The notes beneath the pieces are model-generated. The model did not search any database. It saw only the letters and a program-made list of their open reading frames with translations, and had not been told where the DNA came from. From Myxococcota bacterium (GTDB taxonomy: Bacteria > Myxococcota_A > UBA796 > UBA2385): DNA of 64,000 nucleotides. A program made the translations under genes and the position numbers. Where the stretch lies: positions 1 to 64,000 of the forward strand of contig JAKLKF010000018.1 of the NCBI GenBank assembly GCA_023150805.1, in the 5' to 3' direction. Below, one piece after another: positions 48,909 to 60,691 of the stretch (position 1 is its first letter; the number at the start of each line of letters is the position of its first letter).

Positions 48909-50614
48909 TGGCCACCATCCTGCTCACCGCGCTGCTGGCCGCCGCCCTGGGCTGGCCGCTGGGCCTGTGGATGCACCGGGTCTTCGCCGGCCCGTCGCAC
49001 GCCCTCGATCGGGTGTTCACTCCGATCGAGTCCACCATCTACAGTCTGATCGGCGTCGAACCGGCCGAGCCGATGGGCTGGCGGCGCTACGGCACCGTCC
49101 TGCTCGCCACCAACCTGGCGCTGGGACTGTTCGTCTTCTTCCTGCTGCTGGTCCAGGGCAGCCTGCCCGGCAATCCTGACGGCGTGCCCGGCATGTCCTG
49201 GGACCTGGCCGCCCACACGGCGGTGTCCTTCCTGACGAACACGAACCAGCAGCACTACAGCGGTCAGGCCCAGCTCAGCTACCTTGCCCACCTGGCCGGG
49301 ATCGTCACGCTCCAGGTCGTCACCCCGGCGATGGGCCTGGCGACCCTGGTGGCCATCCTGCGCGGCCTGTCCGGCGGGGCGCCCGAGCGCAGGATCGACC
49401 GCTACGGTCATGTCGACCTGGGCAACTACTACGCCGACGTGGTGCGCTCCTGCACGCGGATCCTGATCCCGCTGGCCGTGCTGCTGTCCCTGCTATTGAC
49501 CAGCCAGGGTGTGCCCGCCACCCTCCAGGGCGCGGCCACACTCCACCCGCTGGACGAATCGGCCGGCATGGCGGAGCAGGTGATCCCCCGCGGCCCGGTC
49601 GCCCCGATGGTCGCGATCAAGCAGCTCGGCACGAACGGCGGCGGCTGGTACGGCCCCAACAGCGCGGTGCCCCTGGAGAACCCGACCCCCCTGTCCAACC
49701 TGCTGCAGACCCTGGCCATCGTGCTGGTCCCCGTCGGCTGCGCCGTGCTGGTCGGCCGGATGACAGAGCGGCGCTTCGGCCGCATGACCATCGCCGTCAT
49801 GGCGACGCTGAGCGCCCTGCTGCTCGGTGGCATCCTGCTGGCCGAGCTGGCGCCCAACGCCGCCTTCACGGGACTGTCCGCGATCGGCCCCAACTGGGAG
49901 GGAAAGGAGACCCGCTTCGGCATCGAAGCCTCGGCGCTGTGGGCGACGCTCACGACCCAGACCAGCAATGGCAGCGTCAACGCCATGCACGACAGCCTCA
50001 CGCCGCTGGGTGGCATCGTCCCCCTGCTGGGGATGTGGATCAACGCCACCTGGGGTGGGATCGGCGTCGGCGCCATCAACTTCCTGCTCTTCGTCCTGTT
50101 GACCGCTTTCCTCTCCGGCCTGATGGTCGGTCGCACCCCCGAGGTGTTCCAGCGCAAGCTCACGATCGCCGAGGTCCGGCTGATCGCGCTGGCCATCCTG
50201 GTGCCCCCCGTCTGCGTGCTGCTGCCCTCGGCCCTGGCGCTGGCCATCGACGGCCTGTCCGGCGTCTCCAACCCCGGCCCGCACGCGCTCAGCCAGGTGG
50301 TCTACGAATACAGCTCCGCCGCCGCCAACAACGGCTCGGGCTTCGAAGGCCTGGGCGACGCCACCCCCTGGTGGAACCTCAGCGGCGTCGTGGTGCTGGC
50401 GCTGGGGCGCTACCTGCCGATGCTCGCCCCGCTCGCGGTCGCCGGCCTGCTCGCCGCCCGCACGCCGGCGCCCCGCTCCAGCGGCAGCCTGCCCATCCAC
50501 TCCCCCACCTTCGCCTTCACACTGCTGGCGGTCATCCTGATCGTCCAGGTGCTCGTCTTCCTGCCCGTCCTCGTCCTCGGCCCCGTCGCCGAGCAGCTCC
50601 TGGGGTCCCTGTGA
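48908..50614 (+). CDS. kdpA: Potassium-transporting ATPase subunit A
   Basis: 568 residues, ten transmembrane helices. The four selectivity-filter loops of this channel-like subunit are visible: [52 protein letters not shown] and [17 protein letters not shown]. KdpA binds K+ from the periplasm and passes it to KdpB. Its stop overlaps the GTG of kdpB (GTGA). Confidence 0.96.
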   Translation: MATILLTALLAAALGWPLGLWMHRVFAGPSHALDRVFTPIESTIYSLIGVEPAEPMGWRRYGTVLLATNLALGLFVFFLLLVQGSLPGNPDGVPGMSWDLAAHTAVSFLTNTNQQHYSGQAQLSYLAHLAGIVTLQVVTPAMGLATLVAILRGLSGGAPERRIDRYGHVDLGNYYADVVRSCTRILIPLAVLLSLLLTSQGVPATLQGAATLHPLDESAGMAEQVIPRGPVAPMVAIKQLGTNGGGWYGPNSAVPLENPTPLSNLLQTLAIVLVPVGCAVLVGRMTERRFGRMTIAVMATLSALLLGGILLAELAPNAAFTGLSAIGPNWEGKETRFGIEASALWATLTTQTSNGSVNAMHDSLTPLGGIVPLLGMWINATWGGIGVGAINFLLFVLLTAFLSGLMVGRTPEVFQRKLTIAEVRLIALAILVPPVCVLLPSALALAIDGLSGVSNPGPHALSQVVYEYSSAAANNGSGFEGLGDATPWWNLSGVVVLALGRYLPMLAPLAVAGLLAARTPAPRSSGSLPIHSPTFAFTLLAVILIVQVLVFLPVLVLGPVAEQLLGSL

Positions 50615-52599
50615 ACCTCGCCGCCACGCTGCACGCCTCGCTGCGCCTGCTCTCACCCGCGCGCATGGTCAAGAACCCCGTCCTGTTCGTGGTCGAGCTG
50701 GGCACCGTCATCACCCTCGCCCTGACCGTCCAGGCCGCGGTCGAGGGCCGGGACTGGACCTACCCGGCCGCCGTCACCCTCCTGCTGGGCATCACGGTCT
50801 GGTTCGCCGCCCTGGCCGAGGCCATCGCCGAAGCCCGGGGACAGGCCCAAGCCGCCTCCCTGCGCGCGATGCGGGCCGAGACGGTGGCGCGGCGGGTGGT
50901 CCCTGGCGGCGAGGAGAAGGTCCAGAGCACCCGCCTGGTGCGCGGCGACCACGTCATCGTCGAGCAGGGCGAGCTGGTGCCCGCCGACGGCGAGATCGTA
51001 GAGGGGGCCGCCAGCATCGACGAGTCGGCCGTCACCGGCGAGTCTGCGCCCGTCTTTCGCGAGGCCGGCACCGACAAGAGCGGCGTCACCGGGGGGACCC
51101 GGGTACTCTCGGATCGGATCGTGGTCGAGGTCAGCAGCGATCCCGGCAACAGCTTCCTCGACCGCATGATCCGCATGGTCGAGGGGGCGGAGCGTCACAA
51201 GACGCCCAACGAGCTGGCCCTCTCCGTCCTGCTCGCGGCGATGACCCTGGTCTTCCTGGTCGTCTGCGTCAGCCTGCCTCCCCTGGCCGGCTCCCTGGAG
51301 ATCGAGATCGACCGCGCGACCCTGGTCGCCCTGTTCGTGTGCCTCATCCCGACCACCATCGGCGGCCTGTTGCCGGCCATCGGCATCGCCGGGATGAACC
51401 GGGCCCTGCGGGCCAACGTCGTCGCGAAGTCGGGCAAGGCGGTCGAGGTGGCCGGCGACATCGACGTGCTGCTGCTCGACAAGACCGGCACCATCACCGT
51501 GGGCGCCCGCCAGGCCACCCGCTTCGTGCCCGCCGCCGGCGTGCGAGAGGACCGGCTGGCGGCCGTCGCGGCGCTCGCCTCGCTGGACGACCCCACGCCC
51601 GAGGGGCGCTCCATCGTCACACTGGCGACGCGGATGGGCGTCCAGCCGCCCCCCGACCGCGGCGCCTTCGTACCCTTCTCCGCCCAGACCCGCCTCTCTG
51701 GTGTCGACCTGCCCGGACGCCGCCTGCGAAAGGGCGCGCCCAGCCGGATGCTGGCCAGGGTGGCCGAGCAGGGGGCGCCCGCGGACCCCCCCGAGCTGCG
51801 GCGCGCGGTCGACGAGATCGCGCGGGCCGGCGGCACGCCGCTGCTGGTGGCCGAGGACGAGCGCCTGCTGGGCGCCGTCGCCCTGACCGACGTGCTCAAG
51901 CCCGGCATCTCCGAGCGCTTCCAGCGGCTGCGGGCGCTGGGCATCGAGACGGTGATGATCACCGGAGACAACCCGCTCACCGCGGGTGCCATCGCCGCGA
52001 CCGCAGGGGTCGACGCCTTCCTGGCCGAGGCCACGCCCGAGGACAAGCTGGCGCGCATCCGCGCCGAGCAGGCCCAGGGCAAGCTGGTCGCCATGATGGG
52101 CGACGGCACCAACGACGCGCCCGCCCTGGCCCAGGCCGACCTTGGGCTGGCCATGAACAGTGGAACCCAGGCGGCCAAGGAGGCCGGAAACATGATCGAC
52201 CTGGACAGTGACCCGACCAAGCTGCTCGACGTGGTGGAGATCGGAAAGCAGCTCCTCATCACCCGCGGGGCGCTCACCACCTTCAGCATCGCCAACGACG
52301 TGGCCAAGTACTTCGCGATCCTGCCTGCCCTGTTCGTGGCCTCGCTGCCCGCGCTGGAGGTGCTGGACGTCATGGACCTGGGCAGCCCCCGGTCGGCCAT
52401 CCTCGCCGCCGTGCTCTTCAACGCGCTCATCATCCCGGCCCTGGTGCCCCTGGCGCTGCGCGGCGTGCGCTTCCAGCCGGCCAGCGCCGACCGCCTGTTG
52501 GCCCGCAACCTGCTGGTCTACGGCCTGGGCGGCGTGCTGAGCCCCTTCGTCGGCATCAAGCTCCTCGATCTCCTGCTCTCCGCCGTGGGGGTGGCATGA
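50611..52599 (+). CDS. kdpB: Potassium-transporting P-type ATPase subunit B
   Basis: 662 residues from GTG 50611. The P-type ATPase motifs are present: [13 protein letters not shown] (actuator TGES), [12 protein letters not shown] with the phosphorylated Asp290, KGAPSRML in the nucleotide domain, [10 protein letters not shown], and [18 protein letters not shown] (hinge). [23 protein letters not shown] follows in the usual place. ATP hydrolysis in KdpB drives K+ uptake. The stop overlaps the kdpC ATG (ATGA). Confidence 0.96.
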   Translation: MNLAATLHASLRLLSPARMVKNPVLFVVELGTVITLALTVQAAVEGRDWTYPAAVTLLLGITVWFAALAEAIAEARGQAQAASLRAMRAETVARRVVPGGEEKVQSTRLVRGDHVIVEQGELVPADGEIVEGAASIDESAVTGESAPVFREAGTDKSGVTGGTRVLSDRIVVEVSSDPGNSFLDRMIRMVEGAERHKTPNELALSVLLAAMTLVFLVVCVSLPPLAGSLEIEIDRATLVALFVCLIPTTIGGLLPAIGIAGMNRALRANVVAKSGKAVEVAGDIDVLLLDKTGTITVGARQATRFVPAAGVREDRLAAVAALASLDDPTPEGRSIVTLATRMGVQPPPDRGAFVPFSAQTRLSGVDLPGRRLRKGAPSRMLARVAEQGAPADPPELRRAVDEIARAGGTPLLVAEDERLLGAVALTDVLKPGISERFQRLRALGIETVMITGDNPLTAGAIAATAGVDAFLAEATPEDKLARIRAEQAQGKLVAMMGDGTNDAPALAQADLGLAMNSGTQAAKEAGNMIDLDSDPTKLLDVVEIGKQLLITRGALTTFSIANDVAKYFAILPALFVASLPALEVLDVMDLGSPRSAILAAVLFNALIIPALVPLALRGVRFQPASADRLLARNLLVYGLGGVLSPFVGIKLLDLLLSAVGVA

Positions 52600-53195
52600 T
52601 GCCCACCGTGAACCCTGCACGCTCCTCCCGGGACATCCTCGTGGCACTCCGCTTCACGGGGGTCTCCGTCCTGGGCGCCGGCCTCGCCTGGCCCTTGCTG
52701 GCGACCGCGCTGGCGGGGGTGCTCTTCCCCTTCCAGGCCCGCGGCAGCCTGGTCGAGGTCGACGGTCGAGTCGTCGGCTCACAGCTCGTCAGCCAGCCCT
52801 TCGCCGCGTCGGGCTACCTGTTCGGGCGGCCCTCGCCCTGCGGCCACGATCCACGCGCCCTGGCCGGCAGCAACCTCGCGACCTCCAACCCCGCCCTGCG
52901 CGAGCGGGTGGCCGCCGACTCGGCCGCGACCGCCGCCCGCGAGGGGGTGTCCCCCTCCACGCTGCCCCCCGAGCTGCTGGCCGCCTCCGGCTCCTGCATC
53001 GATCCGCACCTGTCGCCCGCCGCCGCCGCGGTTCAGGTCGCGCGCATCGCCGCCGCCCGCGGCCTCGACCCTGACCGCGTCCGCGACGTCCTGACCGCCC
53101 ACACCGAGGGCACGGGGCCCTGGTCGCTGGGAGGGCCGCGCGTACACGTCCTGGGCGTGAACCTCGCGCTGGACGGCCTGCCAACCCCGCGATGA
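52596..53195 (+). CDS. kdpC: Potassium-transporting ATPase subunit C
   Basis: 199 residues. One N-terminal transmembrane helix ([23 protein letters not shown]), then the periplasmic domain with [30 protein letters not shown] and [23 protein letters not shown] Cys pair (CGHDP, SCIDP) is unusual for KdpC and may form a disulfide. Overlaps kdpB and kdpD by 4 bases each. Confidence 0.94.
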   Translation: MMPTVNPARSSRDILVALRFTGVSVLGAGLAWPLLATALAGVLFPFQARGSLVEVDGRVVGSQLVSQPFAASGYLFGRPSPCGHDPRALAGSNLATSNPALRERVAADSAATAAREGVSPSTLPPELLAASGSCIDPHLSPAAAAVQVARIAAARGLDPDRVRDVLTAHTEGTGPWSLGGPRVHVLGVNLALDGLPTPR

Positions 53196-55914
53196 CCGAT
53201 CCCCGGCCCGATCCCGACCGCCTGCTTGCCGCCATCACCCGCGCCGCCGATCCCCGGCGTGGCCGGCTCAAGGTCTACCTGGGCGCGGCCGCCGGCGTGG
53301 GCAAGACCGTCGCCATGCTCCGAGCGGCCCGCCTCGCGCGCGCCGCCGGTCGAGACGTCGTGGTCGGCGTGGTCGAGACCCACGGGCGAGCCGAGACCCA
53401 GACCGAGCTGGGCGATCTGGAGGTCGTTGCCCGTCGCGCGTCCACCCGGGCCGGCGCTCCACCAGAGCTGGACCTGGACGCGGTCCTGCAGCGCAACCCC
53501 GCCGTGGTGATCATCGACGAGCTGGCCCACAGCAACAGCCCGGGCGGCCGGCACCCCAAGCGGTGGCAGGACGTCCTGGAGCTGGTCGCGGCGGGCCTCG
53601 AGGTCTGGACGGCCGTCAACATCCAGCACCTGGAGAGCCTCAACGACGTGGTCGAGCGCCTGACCGGCGTGCGGGTGCACGAGACCGTGCCCGATCACGT
53701 GCTGGAGGATGCCGACGAGATCGAGCTGATCGACCTCACCCCCGAGGACCTGCACGGTCGCCTGCAGTCCGGGCGCGTCTACCCCCAGGACCAGGCCCGC
53801 CGCGCCCTGGCCGGCTTCTTCCGCCGCGGGAACCTGCTGGCCTTGCGACAGCTCGCGCTGCGCCAGGCGGCCAGCCGCGTGGGGGACCAGGTCGACGAGT
53901 TCCGGGACGAGCAGGCCATGCCCCAGGTCTGGGCCGCCGCGGGCCGCCTGCTGGTCGCCGTCGGTCCCAGCCCCCTCTCCGAGCGCCTGGTGCGGGTCGC
54001 CTCCCGGATGGCGCGCTCGATGGACGTGCCCTGGCACGCGGTCACCGTGCGATCCGATCGCCTGCGCGACGGAGCCGACCTGGAGCGGGCCTTCGCCCAC
54101 CTGCGCCTGGCCGAGCAGCTCGGCGCCGAGACCGCCACGCTCTCCGCCGAGGACGCGGCCGATGCCCTGGTCGCACACGCGCGCCGGATCAACGCCACGA
54201 TGCTGGTGCTGGGCGCGCCCGTCCGGCGGCGACCGTGGGACCACCTGCGCCCCTCCCTGCTCGACGAGGTGATCACACGCGCCACGGACGTCGAGGTGCA
54301 CGTGGTGACCGCCTCCGCCGACGACCTCGCCGCCCTGGGGATCGCCGCCCCACCTGCGCGAGAGGCCGGCAGCCGCACCCCTCTGCGTTGGGGCGACGGG
54401 CTGCTCGCGCTCCTGGCCATCGGGGGCACGACGGCGCTGGCGACCTGGTTCGAGCCGTGGCTGTCCGAGTCCGACGTCATCATGCTCTACCTCGCGGCGG
54501 TGATCGTCTCGTCCTTCCGCCTGCCCCGGGGTGCCAGCGCGATCGCGGCCGTCTTCGCCGCCCTGGCTTTCAACTTCTTCTTCACCGAGCCGCGCTTCAC
54601 GCTCTATGTGCACGACAGCGCCTACTGGCTCACCTTCCTCATCGTCGGCGCGGTCGGGCTGCTGGTCTCCACCCTGGCCTCGCGCGTGCGACGCCACGCG
54701 CGCCAGGTCCAGGCGCGCGAGCGCGAGGCCCGCGAGCTCTACCGTCTCGCCCGTCGCCTGGCGCTGTGCCAGTCCGGGGAGGAGGTGGCCCAGGTCACGG
54801 CCGAGCAGGTGCGAAGCCTGTTCACCTGCGAGGTGAGCGTCCTGGTGCCAGGCGCGGGAGGGCTGCGCGCGGCCGCCGGCGACCCCGACCCTGGAGCGGG
54901 AGAGCTGGACCGCGTGACGGCAGAGTGGGTCCTGGCACACGGAGAGGCCGCCGGAGCGGGCACCCACACGCTGCCGGGCGCCCACCGCCGCTACCTGCCG
55001 CTGCCCGGTCGCACCGGCTGCGTCGGCGTCCTGGGCCTCGCGCGCTCGTCAGGCATGGACGATCCCGAGGGGCGACGCCTGCTGGAGACGGTCGCGTCCC
55101 TGGCCGGCGAGTACCTCGACCGCCTGCAGGTCGAGCGGGAGGCGCGCGCCAGCCGCCTGCAGGCCGAGTCCGAGCGCCTGCGCAGCACACTCCTCCAGAG
55201 CGTCTCTCACGACCTGCGCACCCCGCTGGCCACGGTCACCGGCGCCGTCACCACGCTGCTGGACCGGGGCGCGCGCCTGGACGAGGAGACCCGCCATGAG
55301 CTCCTGCAGCGGATCGCCGAGGAGTCCCGCCGCCTGGAGCGGATGCTGGAGGGCGTGCTGCACATGACCCGCCTGGACAGTGGCACGCTGCGCCCCACCC
55401 TGGAGTGGGAGCTGCCCGACGAGCTGGTCGGCGCCGCCGTCGCCCGGGTGGCGCCCTTCGCCGCCGGGCGCACCATCATCGTCCACCCCCCACCCGAGCC
55501 CTTCCTGGCGCGCCTGGACGCCGTGCTCATCGAGCAGCTCCTCACCAACTACCTGGAGAACGCCCTGCTGCACGGCAGCTCCGACGCTCCGGTCGAGATC
55601 AGCGTGCGCCTGCACCAAGGGGAGGTGATCTTCGAGGTCGCCGATCGCGGCCCCGGGCTGCCCCCCGGCGACCCGGCCCGGCTCTTCGACAAGTTCGTCC
55701 GGGGGCCGGGCGCCCGCCGAGGCGGATCCGGACTGGGCCTCGCCATCAGCCAGGCCGCCGCGCGGCTGCATGGTGGACGGACCTGGGCCCGGCCGCGCGA
55801 GGGTGGCGGAGCGGTCTTCGTCGCTGCCATGCCGCAGGGCGTCGGCGGATCGGGCGAGCTGCCGGAGGTCGAGAGCATCCTGCACACCCCACCCTCCCCC
55901 GACCCGGACCCGCC

Positions 55915-55918
<4 letters not shown>
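53192..55918 (+). CDS. kdpD: Potassium sensor histidine kinase
   Basis: 908 residues with full KdpD architecture. The KdpD N-terminal domain has Walker A LGAAAGVGKTVAML and Walker B AVVIIDELAHSNSPG; a USP-like domain covers about 250-375; four closely spaced transmembrane helices lie at about 395-495; a GAF-like domain at about 520-650; the H-box SVSHDLRTPLATVTG near residue 675; and the ATPase domain with LTNYLENALLHG, VADRGPGLPPGD and GSGLGLAIS. It senses low K+/turgor and phosphorylates KdpE. Coupled to kdpC and kdpE by ATGA overlaps. Confidence 0.95.
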
Positions 55919-56585
<667 letters not shown>

Positions 56586-56610
<25 letters not shown>

Positions 56611-57782
56611 TCCCCACGGCCGACGATCCGATACACCGTCCCCCGCCCGAAGTCCGCGACGTACACCTCGCCCGCGGGATCCCGCCCGAAGGTCGAGATC
56701 TGGATCGGCCAGCGCCCCAGGCCCCAGGCCCGCGCGTCGCCGCCGGGCTCCGCGGGCAGCTCCAAGGCCCACATCCGGCCGCTGCCGAAGTCGCCCACCA
56801 GGTACTTGCCCGTCAGCGCGGGCACGCCGCTGCCCGTGACCACGTAGCCGCCGGTCACGCTGACCCCGGCGTCCCGACCGTACTCGAAGACGGGGTCGAC
56901 CAGGCCCTCGGTCGGGCAGCCCGTCACATCCGGAGGGAAACAGTGACGGCCCTCGCGCAGGTTCCAGCCCAGGTTGGCGCCCTCGGGCACCAGGCTCACC
57001 TCCTCCCAGGTGTTCTGCCCCACGTCGGCCACCACCAGCCGCCCGTCGGGGGCGAAGGAGTAGCGCCAGGGGTTGCGCAGGCCGATGGCGAAGGTCTCGG
57101 GCACCGGGGGCAGCGCACCGTCCACGTCCAGCCGCAGCATGCTGCCCAGCAAGGTCTCCCGGTCCTGGCCGTGCCCGTGCGGGTCGTTGGCCGCGCCCCC
57201 GTCGCCCAGGCCGACGTACAGCTTGCCGTCGGGCCCGAAGGCGAGCTGGCCGGCGTTGTGGTTGGGGTAGGGCTGTGCCACCTCCAACAGGATCTGTTCA
57301 CCGGACATGGACAGGGTCGCGGTGTCCGCCCGCCACGCGCTGATCCGCGTGTGATCGGTGCCGTTCACGATGGCCGTGGTGTTCAGGAACACGCGGTCGT
57401 CCTGGGGCCAGCGCGGGTGGAAGGCCAGCCCCAGCAGGCCCTCCTCCGAGCGGGTCGGCACCTCCAGCCGGTGGACCCGCTCCTGCCGACCGGTCGCCAC
57501 CTCGACCCGGTGGATCTCCCCGGTCTTGCGCAGGACCAGCATCCAGCTGCCGTCGCCCGGGGGGAACTGGATGTCGGTGATCTCCGCCAGCCCGGACACC
57601 ACGGGCTGCAGGTCGATGGCGATGCGCTGCCCGGCCGGGTCCACCGCCTCGAAGCTGGCGACCAGGGCCTCGGGCGGCAGGGCGTCGGTCGGGTAGGACA
57701 GGGGGATCGCGCCGATCACGAAGGCGCGCAGGTCCTGGCAGGCCAGCAGGAGGGAGACGAGCAGCAGCGGCGAGGGGGACAC
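56586..57782 (-). CDS. PQQ-dependent sugar dehydrogenase-like lipoprotein
   Basis: 398 residues from GTG 57782, with GGAG 6-9 bases upstream. The signal PLLLVSLLLACQDL has a lipobox. The six-bladed propeller of the soluble glucose/aldose dehydrogenase (GSDH) family is marked by EEGLLGLAFHPRW, NHNAGQLAFGPDGKLYVGLGDGG, GLRNPWRYSFAPDGRL and GDFGSGRMWAL. The catalytic His is expected in the QPYPNHNAGQL region and the Arg in GLRNPWR. They oxidise sugars with PQQ in the periplasm or outside the cell. No PQQ biosynthesis genes are in the window. Confidence 0.86.
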
Positions 57783-57851
57783 GGCGACTCCGGGCAGGCC
57801 CCGCGTGGGCCATGCTCCTGCAAGTACCACGACCACGAGGCGACCACCGCG

Positions 57852-59375
57852 ATGACCCTGCCCCTCTCCGCCGACGTGATCATGCTGGCCAGCAGCGGCC
57901 GCAGCGTCCTGTGGCACGCCCGGACCGGCCGCAACCTGGCGCTCCCTCCGGGCGACCTGGACGACCCCTCGCCCGGCCTGCTGGACCGACTGCGCGGCCT
58001 CTCCATGCTGGCCGACAGCCCCCCGCCGGACCTGGCCGCCCTGTACCCGGCGCGCTCGCGGCTGGTGCTGACCCTGCCCGACCTCCCCGCGTTGTGGCTG
58101 CCCCGGCCCCACCACCGCGACGCCGGCGGCCACGCCTGGACCGAGCGACGCCTGACCGCGAACGAGCTCGCCCTGTGGCGGGCGATGAACGGCGCGCGCA
58201 CCGTCGCCCAGGTGGCCACCCGCGCGGGTCAGCCCCTCGCCCTGGCCCTGGACTTCCTCGCCCGCCTCACCGGCCCCGACGTGCAGGCGGTCCAGCTCCT
58301 GCCGCACCCGGCCCGCGGCCGCGAGCCCGCCCTGGCCCGCCTGGTCCGGCCCGACCGCCCACCGGCGCCACGCACCGCCGACCAGCACGGCGCCGAGGGC
58401 CAGACCACCCTGCTCGGATACCACCAGCAGGCGATCACCGACGGCGCCACGCACTTCGACGACCGCGAGACCACCGTCGCCCACGCCTTCGCCCGGCCGC
58501 ACCCGGCGCTCGGCGGCCAGCCCTACGGCGCCGCCCTGCACCGGGCGCTGGAGGCCCGGGGCCTGCTGCCCGACGACGGCCCCGTCCTGGAGATCGGCCC
58601 CGGCACCGGCGAGCTGTGCGCGGCCTTCCTCCAGCGGGCCGGCGAGCGGGGCCTGCCGCGCGGGGAGGTGCTGCGCCTGGACGCCTCGCCCGCGCTGCTG
58701 GCCACCCAGGAGCGCCGCCTGCCGGGCACGCGCGGCATCCTGGGCAGCGCCACCGCCATCCCCCTGCCGGCCGGCAGCGTGGCGCTGGTGCTGTGCAACG
58801 AGGTCATCGCCGACCTGGCCGCGGTGCCCTGCGACGCGCGCGACCCCTCGCCCGGGCCCGAAGCCGCCGAGGTGCAGGCGCGCATCCGCCGCTACGGGCT
58901 CTCGCCGCTGCCCGCCGAGCAGGGGGTGCCGCTGTACAACCTGGGCGCCTGGCGCCTGCTCGAAGAGCTGCACCGCGTCCTGCGCCCCGGCGGCACGGCC
59001 TTCCTGAGCGAGTTCGGCGACCTGGACGAGCTGCCCACCGAGACCCGGCAGCTCGACCACCCCGAGGTGAGCATCCACTTCGGCCACCTGCTGCAGGTGG
59101 CGCGGGCGCTGGGCTTCGAGGCGCGCTGCCTGCCGCTGCCGGAGCTGCTGGAGCTGGACACGACGGCCCGCTGGCTGTCGCGGCACAGCTACGAGGGGCT
59201 GCGGGCGCGCTTCCGCGCCGAGGGCCGGCACCTGGAGGCCAGGGCCTGGACGCGGGAGAGCGTGCCGCTGCCCTGGCCGGTCGAGGGCCTGGAGGAGGTG
59301 ACGGTCGCCGAGGAGGGCCCGGCCCCGGTCCCGTCACGGTTCATGGCCCTGCTGCTGCGGAGGGGCTTGCAGTAG
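57852..59375 (+). CDS. SAM-dependent methyltransferase with possible PqqD-like domain
   Basis: 507 residues from ATG 57852. The C-terminal half (about 225-460) is a class I methyltransferase: VLEIGPGTGELCAAFL (SAM-binding motif I), LRLDASPALLATQE (motif II acidic), GSATAIPLPAGSVALVLCNEVIADL (motif IV) and LLEELHRVLRPGGTAFLSEFGD. The N-terminal part, with VLWHARTGRNLALPP, then ERRLTANELALWRAMNGARTVAQVA and a winged-helix pattern, resembles PqqD-type RRE domains that bind RiPP precursor peptides. The target might therefore be a peptide, but no precursor or other biosynthesis gene lies nearby. Confidence 0.78.
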   Translation: MTLPLSADVIMLASSGRSVLWHARTGRNLALPPGDLDDPSPGLLDRLRGLSMLADSPPPDLAALYPARSRLVLTLPDLPALWLPRPHHRDAGGHAWTERRLTANELALWRAMNGARTVAQVATRAGQPLALALDFLARLTGPDVQAVQLLPHPARGREPALARLVRPDRPPAPRTADQHGAEGQTTLLGYHQQAITDGATHFDDRETTVAHAFARPHPALGGQPYGAALHRALEARGLLPDDGPVLEIGPGTGELCAAFLQRAGERGLPRGEVLRLDASPALLATQERRLPGTRGILGSATAIPLPAGSVALVLCNEVIADLAAVPCDARDPSPGPEAAEVQARIRRYGLSPLPAEQGVPLYNLGAWRLLEELHRVLRPGGTAFLSEFGDLDELPTETRQLDHPEVSIHFGHLLQVARALGFEARCLPLPELLELDTTARWLSRHSYEGLRARFRAEGRHLEARAWTRESVPLPWPVEGLEEVTVAEEGPAPVPSRFMALLLRRGLQ

Positions 59376-59395
59376 TTGACTCATTGGTTAATAGT
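59367..59395 (+). promoter_or_regulatory. Promoter and probable ArsR operator of the VOC operon
   Basis: TTGCAG (59367-59372) and TAATAG (59389-59394) are 16 bases apart. Between and over the -10 is the AT-rich TTGACTCATTGGTTAATAG, with a TTGGTTAA half-site of the kind bound by ArsR/SdpR repressors that govern such operons. A GGAG site follows before the GTG at 59425. Confidence 0.5.
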
Positions 59396-59424
59396 TGCCC
59401 GCACACACAACAACGGAGCCCCCC

Positions 59425-59880
59425 GTGAAGCCCACTCCCGCCGACTGGCCCCGCATCGCCTCCTCGGTCTTCTACCGGGACCCGGCCCGCGCCATCGACT
59501 GGCTCTGCGACGCCTTCGGCTTCGAACTGCGGCTGAAGGTCGAGGGCGAAGGCGGCGAGATCGTGCACTCCGAGCTGGAGTACGGCGAGGGGCTCATCAT
59601 GGTCGGCGGCGAGGGGGGGTGGCACAGCCTGCCCGAGCGCAGCTTCGCCCGCAGCCCGCGGTCCCTGGGCAACGCCAACACCCAGAGCCTGATGGTCTAC
59701 GTCGACGACGTGCGGGCGCACCACGACCGGGCCGTGGCGAGCGGTGCCCTGGTCTTCAAGCCGCTGGCCGTCTCGGACTACGGCGAGGAGTACTGGGCGG
59801 ACGAGGGCTACGGCTGCGAGGACCTGGAGGGTCACACCTGGTACTTCGCCCAGCGCCTGCGCACGAAGGGGCAGCCGTGA
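59425..59880 (+). CDS. VOC-family (glyoxalase-like) protein
   Basis: 151 residues from GTG. One glyoxalase domain with SSVFYRDPARAIDWLCDAFGFE, VHSELEYGEGLIMVGG, a NTQSLMVYVDDVRAHHDRAV strand and EDLEGHTWYFAQ at the end, where the Glu of the DPxGH/W motif binds the metal. First gene of a three-gene operon with an ArsR repressor and an SRPBCC protein; stop overlaps the next start (GTGA). Likely substrates are electrophilic or drug-like small molecules. Confidence 0.88.
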   Translation: MKPTPADWPRIASSVFYRDPARAIDWLCDAFGFELRLKVEGEGGEIVHSELEYGEGLIMVGGEGGWHSLPERSFARSPRSLGNANTQSLMVYVDDVRAHHDRAVASGALVFKPLAVSDYGEEYWADEGYGCEDLEGHTWYFAQRLRTKGQP

Positions 59881-60200
59881 TCGAGCAGACCCTGAGCGCG
59901 CTGGCCGACCCGACCCGCCGCGGCGTGGTCGAGCTGCTGCGGGACCAGCCCCGCCGCGCCGGAGAGCTGGCCCAGGCCCTGTCGGCCAGCCCGCCGGCGA
60001 TGAGCCGCCACCTCAAGGTGCTGCGGCAGGCCGGCCTGGTCGAGCCGCTGCTGGTCGAGGAGGACGCGCGGGGCCGGATGTACCGCCTGCGCATCGAGCC
60101 GCTGGCCGAGCTGCGCGCCTGGGTGCAGGAGGTCGAGGGCTTCTGGACGGCCCAGCTCGGCGCCTTCGCCAACCACCTCGACGGGCGGGAGGAGGCGTGA
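59877..60200 (+). CDS. ArsR/SdpR-family repressor
   Basis: 107 residues from GTG. Winged helix-turn-helix with LSALADPTRRGVVELLRD, the recognition helix SPPAMSRHLKVLRQAGLV, and wing VEEDARGRMYRL. No ELCV(C/G)D metal site of the arsenic sensors is present, so the inducer is probably organic or another signal. It would repress its own operon from the site at 59367-59395. Confidence 0.92.
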   Translation: MIEQTLSALADPTRRGVVELLRDQPRRAGELAQALSASPPAMSRHLKVLRQAGLVEPLLVEEDARGRMYRLRIEPLAELRAWVQEVEGFWTAQLGAFANHLDGREEA

Positions 60201-60691
60201 CCCTGCCGCCGGGCGACCAGGTGCGGGTCACCGTCACCGTGCGCGCCCCGCCCGAGGTGGCCTTCCGCGTCTTCACCGAGGAGACCGACCTGTGGTGGCG
60301 CCACGGGCCGGCGTACCGCGTGGCGGGCCGCCTGCCGGGGGTGCTCGCCTTCGAGCCCGGCGTGGGGGGGCGGCTGGTGGAGCGCTTCCCCTCGCCGGCC
60401 GGTCCCCGCGAGCACGTCGCCGGCACCATCCTGGCCTGGGACCCGCCCTCCCGCCTGCGCTTCGAGTGGCGGGCGGTCAACTTCGCCGCCCACGAGCGCA
60501 CCGAGGTCGAGCTGCGCTTCGAGCCCACCGCCAGCGGCGGGACCCGGGTGACCTTGACCCACACGGGCCTGGCGGCGCTGCGCCCCGACCACCCGGTCAA
60601 GCACGGGCGCCCGCACCGCGAGTTCCTGGCCGACCTGGGCGGCTGGTGGGGCGGCCTGTTGGCGGCGCTACGACTCCGGATCCACGGGTAG
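60197..60691 (+). CDS. SRPBCC (AHSA1-like) protein
   Basis: 164 residues from GTG. Bet v 1-like fold: VRVTVTVRAPPEVAFRVFTEETDLWWR, FEPGVGGRLVERF, VAGTILAWDPPSRLRFEW, GGTRVTLTHTGL, and a final helix with FLADLGGWWGGLLAAL. Members bind hydrophobic ligands. It ends the VOC-ArsR-SRPBCC operon and overlaps the convergent selenoprotein gene by 24 bases. The same two folds are fused in the gene at 27.4 kb. Confidence 0.88.
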   Translation: MTLPPGDQVRVTVTVRAPPEVAFRVFTEETDLWWRHGPAYRVAGRLPGVLAFEPGVGGRLVERFPSPAGPREHVAGTILAWDPPSRLRFEWRAVNFAAHERTEVELRFEPTASGGTRVTLTHTGLAALRPDHPVKHGRPHREFLADLGGWWGGLLAALRLRIHG

